Source of the DNA: Oidiodendron maius Zn
Lineage: Eukaryota; Ascomycota; Leotiomycetes; Myxotrichaceae
NCBI GenBank assembly: GCA_000827325.1
Contig: KN832875.1
Location: 1,674,001-1,738,000, forward strand
Direction of reading: 5' to 3'
Length of the DNA stretch: 64,000 nucleotides
The position numbers and the translations under genes were made by a program. Below, piece by piece: positions 33,774-44,104 of the stretch (position 1 is its first letter; each line of letters begins with the position of its first letter). The notes under the pieces are model-generated. The model ran no database searches, was not told the DNA's origin, and saw only the letters and a program-made list of their open reading frames with translations.

Positions 33774-35235
33774 TCATGGTAAAATCATAAATACGGTGCC
33801 AACCACAACGCCCGCCAAAATCAATGCCGTCAGAATACCAGCTCCAGCCTTATCTGCTGCCGTGGGCAATGTTATGACCAGACCATTCGGATTTCGTCTA
33901 TCTCCACCTCCAGCATTCGGATTGCCTACGCTTGTTCCAGTTCCCTGAACTGCACTTACCCAGCCAGATGCTTCATCTATAAGATTTCCCTGCACTACCT
34001 CTAAAACAGACATCTGTTCTCCCACCCCTAAACTCCCGTCAAATGCTCCGGTGGACCACCTTTGTCCACATTGTGTCCCTGTATCCCCTCCATTGCAGAC
34101 TTTTATCGCGGCTTTCGCTGCGTTGGCCAATTTTGGCATAATAATGTCATGAGTAAAGGGAGCAAGTACAGCAGTGTCAGCCATCCAGCGTGAAAGGTAT
34201 GCCTTGAACGATCGTTGATCCACGTTGCAACCCTTCGGGCCGCCTTCGCATGGTTCGTACATCGTGTCGTTAACGAAAAAGACATCCGTGGCGTTCAGTA
34301 GACCCATTGTTCGGTCTCGCCAGAGCGCACTCCCGTTTGTCTAATTTCCAGGTCAGATGTAAAAATAATGAATGGCAAGAATACTTACGTGGTTATACAT
34401 TGCTGCGCTACCAAGTAGATAGACTCCAGCATTGTATGTCCATCTCGTGCGATCTTTCGCCGTGCAGTTATCAGTGTTTTGTGTCCCATCGAAAACTTGA
34501 AAGTCGGGCGAGATCAATCCGACATTATATACCCAGTCGAAGGCCTTGACAGCCCAATCTGAGTATGTTGAATTTCCAGTGTACAAAGCAAGTCTTGCCG
34601 CAAGATTAAAGAAACATCCATTCGAGATGCTGTTCTTGTAATTATAGCCTTTGTTCCACGTAAATATTTGCCACCGAAGTCCGCCATCGCATGTCTGATT
34701 GTCCCATCTTTCAGCCTGCGTATTGAAAACTCCTTGAGCAAGTGCAAGCCAACCCGGCTCTGTGGATGGAGGGTCTTGAAATTTCGTCTCTGCGGCCCTC
34801 ATGGCGGTCATTCCCCAGAATCCCTGGTCGTCGTTGCCTTCAGTGGTCGTCTGATTCAGTGGCATGAAATCTTCAGAGCTGCTGGCCTGGTGGAGCATTG
34901 CTTGTTGTGTTATATTGTTATATGACGTGTCTCCTGTCAGATACCAGTAATTGACTAAAGCGCCAAACCTATGCGCATGTCAGAAAATCTCAAAATAGCA
35001 TAAGAAATTCCACAAACATAGCTCCAGCCTCCCACCAGTAGTAAGGGCTGGGTAGGTTTCCCGGCACATCGCCCGTATTGTTTCCAGTATAGTATCTAAC
35101 CATATCATATGCGAGAGTGCTTGCTGCTTGCCTTATCGAACTTGACGACTTGACATCCAGAGCTATAGTCGCATCAACACCTTGACCCGCAAGTATACAG
35201 AAAATTGCTCCGGAGATGGGGGATGAAAGTTTCAT
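33774..35235 (-). CDS. GPI-anchored alpha-1,6-mannanase-like cell-wall enzyme (GH76, Dfg5/Dcw1 type)
   Basis: Dfg5/Dcw1-type GH76 proteins link GPI-mannoproteins to the wall glucan. Three exons (35235-35018, 34968-34389, 34340-33774) give 454 residues. The first intron uses a GTTTGT donor and restores [13 protein letters not shown] signal peptide is followed by the (alpha/alpha)6 domain. Visible motifs are YYWWEAGA, the catalytic pair D119-D120 in [18 protein letters not shown], and [16 protein letters not shown]. The C-terminus has a Gly/Asn-rich spacer and a hydrophobic GPI tail ([21 protein letters not shown]). Length and order match the family. Expected location: plasma membrane or cell wall. 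The paralogue within Dfg5/Dcw1 is not resolved. Confidence 0.92.
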
Positions 35236-36276
35236 GATGCTTGATGAAAAAGAATGATCCAAATGTAAATATACAAGAACGTGCCAATACAACCCTAACG
35301 AGCAATAAGATCAAACGCTGTATGGCCTGAAATGAGAAAACGAGAATCTTGATAACGAGTGTATGAGTTATAGGCAATAATGAGAAGGAAAAATATGCAA
35401 GAAAAGTCGAGTGCTTTGGAGGAACCCGGAAGAATAAAGGCTGGCTGCCAAGCGCTTGCTCAAGCACAGCCATACAATCGAGTGGTCCAGATGTCGCATA
35501 ATTGTATTGAGGCCGTCTCTGTGAGGCCGAGTGACGATGCCGAGAGTTTTAAGACTCCAGATACGGGGCTTTTAATTGCATTGGCGACAGTGGCAAATCT
35601 GCCGCCAACAACACGAGATCGGGTCCAAAACTCTCCACGTATAGTTCGGACCAGTCGTCATCCGCGATCTAATTGTAAGATTAGATAGGTTTCACGGAAA
35701 ATGGACGTGGGAAAAGAAGAGAAGTGTCGCGAGCTGATCACGAGGAGATGTTTCTGTTGTGGATGCCAAGACAGCACAAGAAAAGCGACGTAAGTCGTCC
35801 CTTGGCGTGCCTCGTCAGCTCCTAAGAAAAGGAGTAATCGAGATTACCGATACATGTTTCTTTCACGGGCCAAGTAATCTGTCTATTCGACGGCAATTGT
35901 GCAAGTCGATCCTGAGATTGCTGAAGGATAGTTATAGTAGAAATGTAAGGCGAACGGTTACCTTGTCGTATCTCACCACCGCCCCCTCCCGACCCCTTTC
36001 CTTTTAATTGTTAGCCGCGGAAAACACATATTTCCTTGCACATTACAATTTTGCGACTTTCGCACAAACCCCGCAAAACATGCACACTAGACTATCTTAT
36101 CAGAATGCCATGAAGTCGATCGTTTAAAATAGCCCACGGCGAGGTAAATAACATAGTCCTGTTCTGAACATTCATTCTGTAACCCAGCCGGGACCGTCCA
36201 CAGAATCACTGGCCATATAAGCCAGAAACGGCAGATAATGAGTTGCCGGACGTCCAAAAATCAACCTCTTTGTATT
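35236..36276. other. Intergenic upstream of the GH76 gene
   Basis: 1.0 kb between the GH76 start and the methyltransferase 3' end, both on the minus strand. AT-rich near the GH76 start. No gene or repeat seen. Confidence 0.55.
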
Positions 36277-37874
36277 CTATACAGACAGACTATTCACTGG
36301 TCGTCCTTTAACGCGAAAACCCCTGAACTGGCGTCATCGGTTTTCGTGCGTACGCCGTGTGGCTATCCATTAATCAGATCGTTTTTAACGGCGACACAGG
36401 ATGAAAACTCACCACTTCGAATAAATATGGTAGTCTCGATTCCTCAGGTCCTGTCTAACTCCCGCGAGCAGGAGCTGAACCCTCGCTGGGTCCCACCCTA
36501 GAACCCGAGTCAGAGGAGCTAGGCCATACGACTCCACTGCATCTTGCATCTGTACTTGCATGTACCGACCCAGCTCCTTTTGCTTGGGGTCCCTCGGCCA
36601 GGGAGACAAAGGAACCTTTCGTACATCCTCAACTACGTCCACAAATCCTGTCTGTTGTAATGCCATCCTATGACTGGGTCCAACATTCATTTTCCTGCCA
36701 AATTTTGTCGCCGCCTCTTCTAAGCTGACTTGAAATTCATGATAAGAGCTGGTTTCTGGCAGACTGTTGTCATCCGTGCTTGCCCAAGCATCAAAGTCAG
36801 ATAGTTCAATCCAGCCCCCTGGTCTAATGTGATCGTAGGCCCGTTTGAGGAGACGAGGCCAGTCGGCAATGCTTCCTCCCATCGCCCGCATCTTGATGAA
36901 GTCAAAGGGCTTGCTAGAGGGGAAAACCCAGGGTGATTCTACATCGTCGACTTGGAATCGGAGGTTGGGAGGGACCCTAACGAGAGTATCAGTAGCAAGA
37001 TAAACGGTACCGAGAAGTAGGTAGGGCTCCGCACCAGACTGGTTGGATGGGCGAAAGGTCAAGCCCAATAACTTCTGCAGAGGGATACATGCTAAGAGGA
37101 ACAAAATGATTAGCCTTATGCGAAGAGTAGAAGTTTGTAACTTACTCTGCAAATTCTATAGCCCAAATCCCTACATCTACATGTCAGTCATAGCTTCATT
37201 GTCCAGCTCGCGACAGAATGCGTTACCAGTTCCCGTTCCAACATCAAGAACATGCTGTGGATTGTCTCCTATGGGGGCTAATTGTAGCTTTCCGCCCATG
37301 GTAACGTTGAAAATGTGATGCATCTAAAATAAAATGTGAGCGATTGGGCATTTCGTAGTCTGGAAATTAGTCCCATACAAAGTCTAAACGATCTTGCTCC
37401 CTCTCATCATTGGGCTACATGTCTCAAATCAGTATATCGCGCTCGAAGCCAGATATCGCACACCTACCATAACATATTGCCCCGCGCGAAAAGCGTGGTA
37501 TCGCCGTCCGTTTTCATATCTAGCACAGTGAGCCATTGGCACGATTCGGAAAGCTTCCTCCAACAGGCGACTTACTGATAATCCCATATACTGGACGTTA
37601 TGGATGCCGTGTATGACCTACAAATCGTCAACATAGTCCCTCCGCGAGATAGACACTTGCGACCCACGATGATGACTCGCCTTCCCCAAACGCCGAGTCT
37701 GAGTCCGAATCGCGGACATTCTATTCAATGGTCATCATTGCATATCTCGCGGGCACAATAGAGTCTTCTTACATCTGGAACAAGAACGTCCCTCAGCTGC
37801 AACGCGGATGAAGAGCCTTGCGCTGCTGGTGCTGTTGGCGCAAAGTCACGCTCTGTCACCGGCGGATCTGTCAT
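36277..37874 (-). CDS. LaeA-like SAM-dependent methyltransferase
   Basis: Proteins of this group share the class I methyltransferase fold with LaeA; many lie in or near secondary-metabolite clusters. Ten exons: 37874-37773, 37720-37668, 37617-37576, 37519-37468, 37414-37379, 37323-37227, 37170-37146, 37091-37035, 36976-36413 and 36322-36277, giving 357 residues. Joined exons show the family order: DSDSAFGEGE, YENGRRYHAFRAGQYVMPNDE, REQDRLD, the SAM motif I VLDVGTGTGIWAIEFAD (from residue 120), YPSAEVIGLDLSPIQPVWVPPN, then FDFIKMRAMGG and RPGGWIELSDF. The last exon is less sure: without the 90-bp final intron the protein stops at YSKW. The gene is divergent from a P450. Target unknown. Confidence 0.85.
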
Positions 37875-38841
37875 ATTGGGCGACCGGGTAGGGTTGTCGG
37901 CGCTGATCCCCCACCTGGAGCCTGCTGTACGGTCTGTGATCAGGGTTACAGTAGTCGATTCTATTCGTTCCCTGCGCTACACTTCGCTGGTGACAGTTGA
38001 CTCGTAACTCACATGGCCGTGAAGTACGACACGATGCAGCTGGTGGGGTCCTTGGGAGACTGGAGATGTTAAAGTGCATCGCTCAGCGTCCGCGGGAAAC
38101 CTTAATGGACTGCTTACACTTTGCACGGGGAGGTCGTATCTGTTTTCGGCAGCGGCAGGGGGTGGATTTTGAGAGCTCTGGGCAGCTGGAGGCAATTGGC
38201 CAGTACTATTGAATCTACATGATGGTGGGCAGGTTTGCGTCACTTCACAGAGCAATCCAACAATGTTACATAGGGTGCGAAAGCACTGCGGGGGGCGCTA
38301 TATACAGAACAACCCCGCCTAGCTGCTTCAACGTCCTCCCGGATATTCTTCTCGTCGATTCTACAGCCACCCGCTTCCCAGGCCTCTGAGAAGGGATCCT
38401 CAGTGTCTGACTGCCCTTGGAATGCTTGGAACGCTTGGAATGGCCTTATCGCACAACCCACAGCGGGCCGTCTAGGAGGTGAGGGATGATGAAGGGGACC
38501 TTCTACCTTGCCATCGGAGACGATTCAGTTAGACTGTGTTATCTTCCTTCTCATCTGCAGCTAAGATATAGTTCCATGCTCACCACACTCCCACGCCCAA
38601 GCCATAGTTTGGCCACGCTTCTGTCACGGTCTTCCCCTCTCATTCCATGCGACACTTACCCCCGTCACGCTATTATGCCTCTCCATCCGAACCTAGTAGA
38701 AGGCCCGTGGGCGACCTTCACTGGGTCCACCTTCCTCCTGGGACTGTCCCCATAGTAGTTGTTTGAAATCAACCATTCACTTTGTCCCGCCCCATCTTAC
38801 TTTGGCTCGCTGCTTCTTTCCGTTCTGGTGCAACGATAGTC
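37875..38841. promoter_or_regulatory. Divergent promoter region of methyltransferase and P450
   Basis: Nearly 1 kb between two divergent genes of likely secondary metabolism. It includes the 9-bp tandem repeat at 38416-38442. Short ORFs here are unsupported. No known binding site stands out. Confidence 0.45.
38416..38442. repeat. Three 9-bp tandem repeats (CTTGGAATG type)
   Basis: CTTGGAATG, CTTGGAACG and CTTGGAATG lie head to tail in the intergenic region between the methyltransferase and the P450. The middle copy has one change. Confidence 0.6.
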
Positions 38842-40669
38842 ATGATGCCCTATATTGACGGCTTGTCACTCGGGAGCACCGTCGCCGCGGCAGCCGTCAC
38901 AGCGTCCGTGTGGCTTGTGGTCTTAGCGGCTTATCGACTCTTCTTGGGACCACTGGCCAGATTTCCAGGTCCCAAATTGGCGGCGCTGACAGGGTGGTAT
39001 GAGACCTACTACGACTGCTGGAGAAGGGGTAGTTACTGGGTCGAGGTTGAGCAAATGCACCAAAAATATGGTTTGATGACACTGTTCAATACGTTTTGCT
39101 TGGATATATAGACTCACATCGCTTTGAAGGTCCAATTGTGAGAATTAGCCCTTGGGAACTGCATGTGGACGACCCCGATTGGAACGAGGCCTATAAAGTC
39201 AGCTCGAGACTCAACAAGTATTACTGGTACTATAGATTCGTCGGGTCATCTGATGCTGCTTTCGGTACAGCAGATCATGATGTCCACCGAATCCGTCGCA
39301 AAGCGCAGCAAACCTACTTCACTCTTGATTCCGTGGCTCGTTTTGACAATGAGCTTGACCGCATCACGTCCAAACTAGTTTCCAGGTTGCAGGAATTTAA
39401 AGGCACGGACCAGCCTGCGAATCTCTCGAACGCATTTCGATGTCTTGCTACAGATGTCGTGACGGAATTTGCATTTGACAAGTCATATAATCTCCTCGAT
39501 TCGCCAGATTTTGCCGCAGCATTTCAACGAACGCTTCGCGACTTTCCTGAAATTGGATTGTGGCATCGTCATTTTGGTCTCATCTTGAACATTCTAGACT
39601 TAATGCCCCGTTGGCTAACAAAAATCATTAACCCCGCTGGTATCGATGTGGTGGACTTTATGACTGACATTGGGGCAAGGACAGACAGGCTTGTAAATGA
39701 TTATAAAAAGAATACAGACCCAGATGAAAGGTCCAACATCATCCATCAGATGTTAGATTCTACCACTCTTCCAGCTGCTGATAAATTGAACTGGCGGCTG
39801 GCACTGGAAATGAGGACTTTGGTCGGTGCTGGAACAGAGACTACTGGAGCTACCTTGACTGCTATTACATATCATATTTTGACGAGGCCAGAAAAAGTTA
39901 ATCGGTTGGTTGCAGAAATAACCGAGGCACAGATGAAGAGACAAACTCCTCTGAAATATCAGGAACTTCAACAACTCCCATATTTGGTAAGCATTCAGTA
40001 AAATTTATATTGATGCTGCAGCCATGTTGCTAATTGATGATATAGAATGCAGTGGTTCTTGAAGGACTTCGGTACAGCCACTCCGTAGTTTATCTCTTCT
40101 AATCTCTTTAAAGATACAGGAAAGAAGCTCTCGAACTAGGCTAACAGGTTTCAGTATTGCAACGCCGGTAGCTGGCCGTCTTCCCCGTATTAACACGCGA
40201 GAGGCCATGGTATACAAGTCATTCAGCATCCCAAAGAGTACACCAGTGTCAACAACGCAGCGACTAACTCACTTCAATCCTTCCATCTACGCCTCACCAG
40301 ACATATTTCTCCCGGAGCGATGGCTCGTCTCGCCTGCTGAACGAAAGAACCTAGAAAAGTATCTTCAGCCTTTCGGACGAGGTTCTCGCTCATGTCTCGG
40401 AATCCAGTTCGTCGTCCCAAATCTCTTAAATTATATAATTTGTTATAATTTTATCTTTCATATTCCACCTGAACTGGACGTCGATGTTTCTAATTACTAA
40501 CCTTGTATCTAGTCTCGCATATTCCGAAATATATGTTACGGTGGCAAAATTGTTTGGCAACTTTAAGCTTCAGTTGTTCGACACAGATTTTGATGATATA
40601 AAACAAGTCCACGATTTCTTTAGCCCGTTTCCAGAGAGTGATAAAGGCTTAAGGGTAACTGTTTTATGA
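38842..40669 (+). CDS. Cytochrome P450 monooxygenase, membrane-anchored
   Basis: A class II microsomal P450 with heme-thiolate chemistry, driven by a P450 reductase. Five exons: 38842-39070, 39130-39986, 40046-40071, 40155-40406 and 40513-40669, giving 506 residues. An N-terminal helix (about 10-35) anchors it in the ER, followed by the proline hinge LARFPGPKLAAL. The I-helix motif is GAGTETTGAT, the K-helix ExxR is E368-GL-R371, the PERF equivalent is FLPERWL, and the heme loop FGRGSRSCLG carries ligand C451. The apparent break near 40.08 kb is explained by the 26-nt third exon and an 83-bp intron. The final intron (donor GTTCGT) is less typical but joins CLGI to LAYSEIYVT as expected. The gene is intact. 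An SDR gene follows 341 bp downstream. Substrate unknown. Confidence 0.88.
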
Positions 40670-41010
40670 TGTATATCGGATATTTATTGACTAGTGGCTT
40701 TGCCTGCTCTCTAACGTTAGATAATCCAATGTCTAGTGGCGAAAAAATGGAACAGATTGAATGTACTATTTGGCTTCAACTAGCAATTATTATATCATGC
40801 AGGTCGATGCCTATCCCTATGTGGTTGTTTGTATTTTATAGCAGACCCTGCTGCTTTGACGTCAAGTTATTAACGGAGTTAGGGATTACCGGTGTTTAGG
40901 CTGAGGGGTATTTAGAAGCACTAGATTTCCTAATGTTCCTCAATATTCTTGCATTTAAAATCCTATCTCTGTCTAGCACCAAGCCCTGTTCATCTTGACT
41001 GGACTGCAAA
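40670..41010. promoter_or_regulatory. Short intergenic between P450 and SDR genes
   Basis: 341 bp, AT-rich, between two genes in the same orientation. It must hold the P450 3' end and the SDR promoter. No distinct element seen. Confidence 0.45.
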
Positions 41011-42007
41011 ATGGCTTCGTATCAGTATCCGCCAGTTCCACCAAACAGGGGTAAGCTATTCCGCAATCCGTAAGAGTTCACGTGCTGACGGTGCCCACTT
41101 AGCTCTCGACTTCACTAAAATTGTACATCACGACACCTACCTTGAGATTGACTCTGCGAAAGCAGATCTGTGTGGTAAGATTGTCTGTATAACCGGTGCC
41201 TCCAAAGGCATTGGACGCGCCACGGCCCTTTCATTCGCAAAGGCAGGCGCGGAAGCCATCGTGATAGGCGCACGTTCAGTTCTCACGAGCTTGGAATCGG
41301 AAATCGCGTCCGCTGCCCAAGTATCTGGGAAGAAGGCGCCCAAAGTCCTGAGACTCGAGCTTGACGTCACTGATCAAGTGAGTGTCGAGAATGCTGCCAA
41401 GGATATCGAGAAGACGCTGGGGCGTCTGGACATCTTGATCAACAATGCAGGGTACTTGAGTTCGTTCACCCCCATGATTGAGAGCGATCCTATGCAGTGG
41501 TGGACGAACTGGGAGGTTAATATTAGGGGCGTTTATCTTGTGACCAGATCGTTGCTGCCACTGATGATTAAGGGGGGCGAAAAGACAATTATTAACCTCG
41601 CTTCCATTGGGGCTCTCAATCTCACCCCTGGAGCGAGTGGGTATCAACCCAGTAAGAATGCCTTGCTCAGATTTACGGAATTTATCTGTGCAGATTATGC
41701 AAAGGATGGAATATTGGCGTACAGCATCCACCCTGGTGGCGTAATTACAGATATGGGGTTGAAGATGCCCGCGGCGACTCATAAGAGTTAGTGCCTTCTG
41801 CAGTAGTACGTTTGCTCTACTAACTGCTCGGCAGATTTAGTAGATAAGCCGGAGCTTTCGGCAGACGTATTGGTATCTCTCACTTCAAAGAGACGGGAGT
41901 GGTTAGCCGGTAGGTATCTTAGCGCTAGTTGGGACATGGCCGAGCTCTACAGCAGAGAGGAGGAGATTGTCAAAGGAGACAAACTCAAAATGAGGCTGGT
42001 CTTGTAA
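41011..42007 (+). CDS. Short-chain dehydrogenase/reductase (classical SDR)
   Basis: An NAD(P)-dependent oxidoreductase. Three exons (41011-41050, 41103-41786, 41835-42007) give 298 residues. The first intron is needed to join the start MASYQYPPVPPNR to the body. The Rossmann motif TGASKGIG is at 44-51, then LDVTD, the NNAG motif (INNAGY), the catalytic serine in LASIGAL, YxxxK in GYQPSKNAL, and the PGGVITDM loop. A Cys or lid segment is absent, and there is no signal peptide. The longer ORF that runs back to 40949 is explained by intron read-through. It lies close behind a P450 in the same direction, which fits a shared pathway, but the substrate is not known. Confidence 0.9.
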
Positions 42008-42322
42008 TGATTGTTATAACACCAGATCAAGTACGGTGTTGTCTTATCAGCTAATACATCATTCCTAGATAATTCCTCCTCAGTTCAAACGAGAATATCC
42101 AACTCCCACAGTGCATTTCTCGAGCAGCCCCACTGCATGGCATATCATAGCCATTGCTCGATAACAGAATTGCTCAAGCCGGGGCTGTCTATATAGCTGG
42201 CAGCAACATCTTATCCCGGTACACACCGCTCCCAGAGCAGTAGAAAGAGAATATGGTACATACCTGAGAGCAGCGCGGGGGATGAGCGGGAGATCGATTT
42301 GAATTGCAAGCCGCATATGATC
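42008..42322. other. Intergenic between convergent genes
   Basis: 315 bp between the SDR gene (+) and the kinase gene (-). Nothing notable. Confidence 0.55.
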
Positions 42323-44104
42323 TCAACTCCCGGTAAGCCTTCTTCTCGATCTCTCAGCACCTCTTTTTCGACGCCTAGTCTCTACGGTTGGAGGTTGAGG
42401 TCTTCCACCTGGCACAGTGTTTCTCCATGGATACTGATTTATATTTTGATTCGCTTGTAACGGCTGGCTGGGAGCAAAATTTGGGAGGTTGTTGGCTCCG
42501 CTCTCTGGCTGCACTGGCCAGAGAGGAACACCCACTGGTTGTGGCGGCTGTATGCGTATTAACCGATGCAGCCCATTAAAGGCATTGATATCCGTGTGGC
42601 TGAGGCGAGCGAGGAGATTATGGTTGAATCGACGCGCAGAGCGTATTGCCTGATTATCTAGCACAGTTTTCTTGATCGATCGAACAGGCTGCCTGTAAAC
42701 ATCTTCCATCATTCCATTGGCAACTTGAAGAAGGGCGCGAGGCGATGGCCGCCGTTGGGGGTCTACCGCGAGGCATTGATGGGTCAGGTATATAAGACGC
42801 TTGCTATACGGACGATGAATAATATCTCGGCCAAATGTAGGGAATGGCGGCTGGGCATTGTTTTGCGGAACCCGCAGGAACATATGTTGCGTGAATTCAT
42901 TTGCTGGGACGTTTGCCATCCCTTGCTGGACCCCTACGACCCTAACCGTTTGAAAAATCTTTCCTGTCATCAACTCATAGAGGATAACGCCCAGACTCCA
43001 GACATCACTGCATAGCCCGATCCGCCCATGATCGACGCCGGGCCAAATCTGTTCCTACGAAGAAGTAAGATCCCGTCTGGACTGAGGGGTTGGGGTTACT
43101 CACGGGCGGCGTATAGCCGGGAGTTCCTCGCCAGATTGTATCATCTCGCCAATGTGTCTTGAAAGCTGGTGTGCATGCATGCCATGTGTTAAGGTGGAGT
43201 ATTTCTCTAGGGAGAGGCAAGCCGAGCCCAAAATCTGCGAGCTTAGGGGGGTCAACATGGAATCGGGCTTGTGAGGTTCCTGACCTGCTCACCTTGAATA
43301 TGGGCAGCCGGGGATGGTTATCGCCATGTGAACTCATTAATACTGCGCGAGGGGAGTTAGCACCAGGCCTTGTATCTCATCACCTCTCCAAGCCCATGTA
43401 GGGAATAGAAGCGTACTATTTGCGGGCTTGATATCGAAATGTACCATGGTTTTGACCCAAGAAGGCGCCGCGTAGTCCGACGATTCGGACCCGTGCTGAA
43501 GAGCAGCCAGCGCGCACGCAAGACAGCGCAGCAGCCGCCAGATATATTCCTCGGGGATAACAGCGTCCGGATCCTCGAAAATATTCTCCAGCGCCGATTC
43601 CAGGCTTCCGTACTGGCAGTACTCCATATACATTCGACCCACCTCAAGATTATTGCGCCATACATGATTGGCATCGAAAGGGAGAGGGTCGCGTTCCGCT
43701 TCCGTTCCACTCCCACCATCTCTATAGTAGGATCTGTACAGTGTGACAACGTGCTCTGAACCTGTTCCTACGAGATCCCTCAGCAGTTTGGACTCTACCC
43801 GCAGCTGGTCGCCTGCAGACCAAGCGTTCACTTGCTTCACCACGATCAATTTCGGAAGGCCTTGTGACGGTTGCTCGCGCTGCCATACCCCGACGATGCC
43901 ATGAGAGCCTGCGCCGAGTACTCTCTTTCCAATATAGTGGCTGGCCTGCATCGTGGGCCATAGCTTGGAACGTTTTAACCATTCCAACTGCTGTTGTTTC
44001 GACATATCGCCACTGGTTGCCAACCCAGGATGGATGGCATATTTTTGATTCTGTCCCAACCCGGCCTCGCCGGGGCCTCCCCGCGCGATGTACGTCGTGG
44101 CCAT
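42323..44104 (-). CDS. Protein kinase-like protein with HFD catalytic loop
   Basis: A serine/threonine-type kinase domain from four exons (44104-43417, 43342-43293, 43241-43104, 43054-42323); 535 residues. Visible elements are the glycine loop G64-A-G66-SH-G69, the lysine in LIVVK90, the hinge region MEYCQYGSLESAL, the catalytic loop H222-F-D224-I-K226-PAN, LADFG, and GTPGYTPPEQIW as the APE-like motif. After SDVWSLGVILYELMTG the C-lobe continues to RRPSPRALL. The catalytic Asp and Lys are kept, but the HRD arginine is Phe, so activation-loop control by that Arg is lost. The last ~110 residues are Pro/Gln/Asn-rich and end in a basic tail (RRRKRGAERSRRR), a possible nuclear signal. I do not recognise a closer orthologue. 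Confidence 0.82.

Noticed and set aside
40072-40154. Frameshift making the P450 a pseudogene
   Set aside because: A 26-nt exon and an 83-bp intron with a CTAAC branch point restore the frame from ExxR to the PERW and heme motifs.
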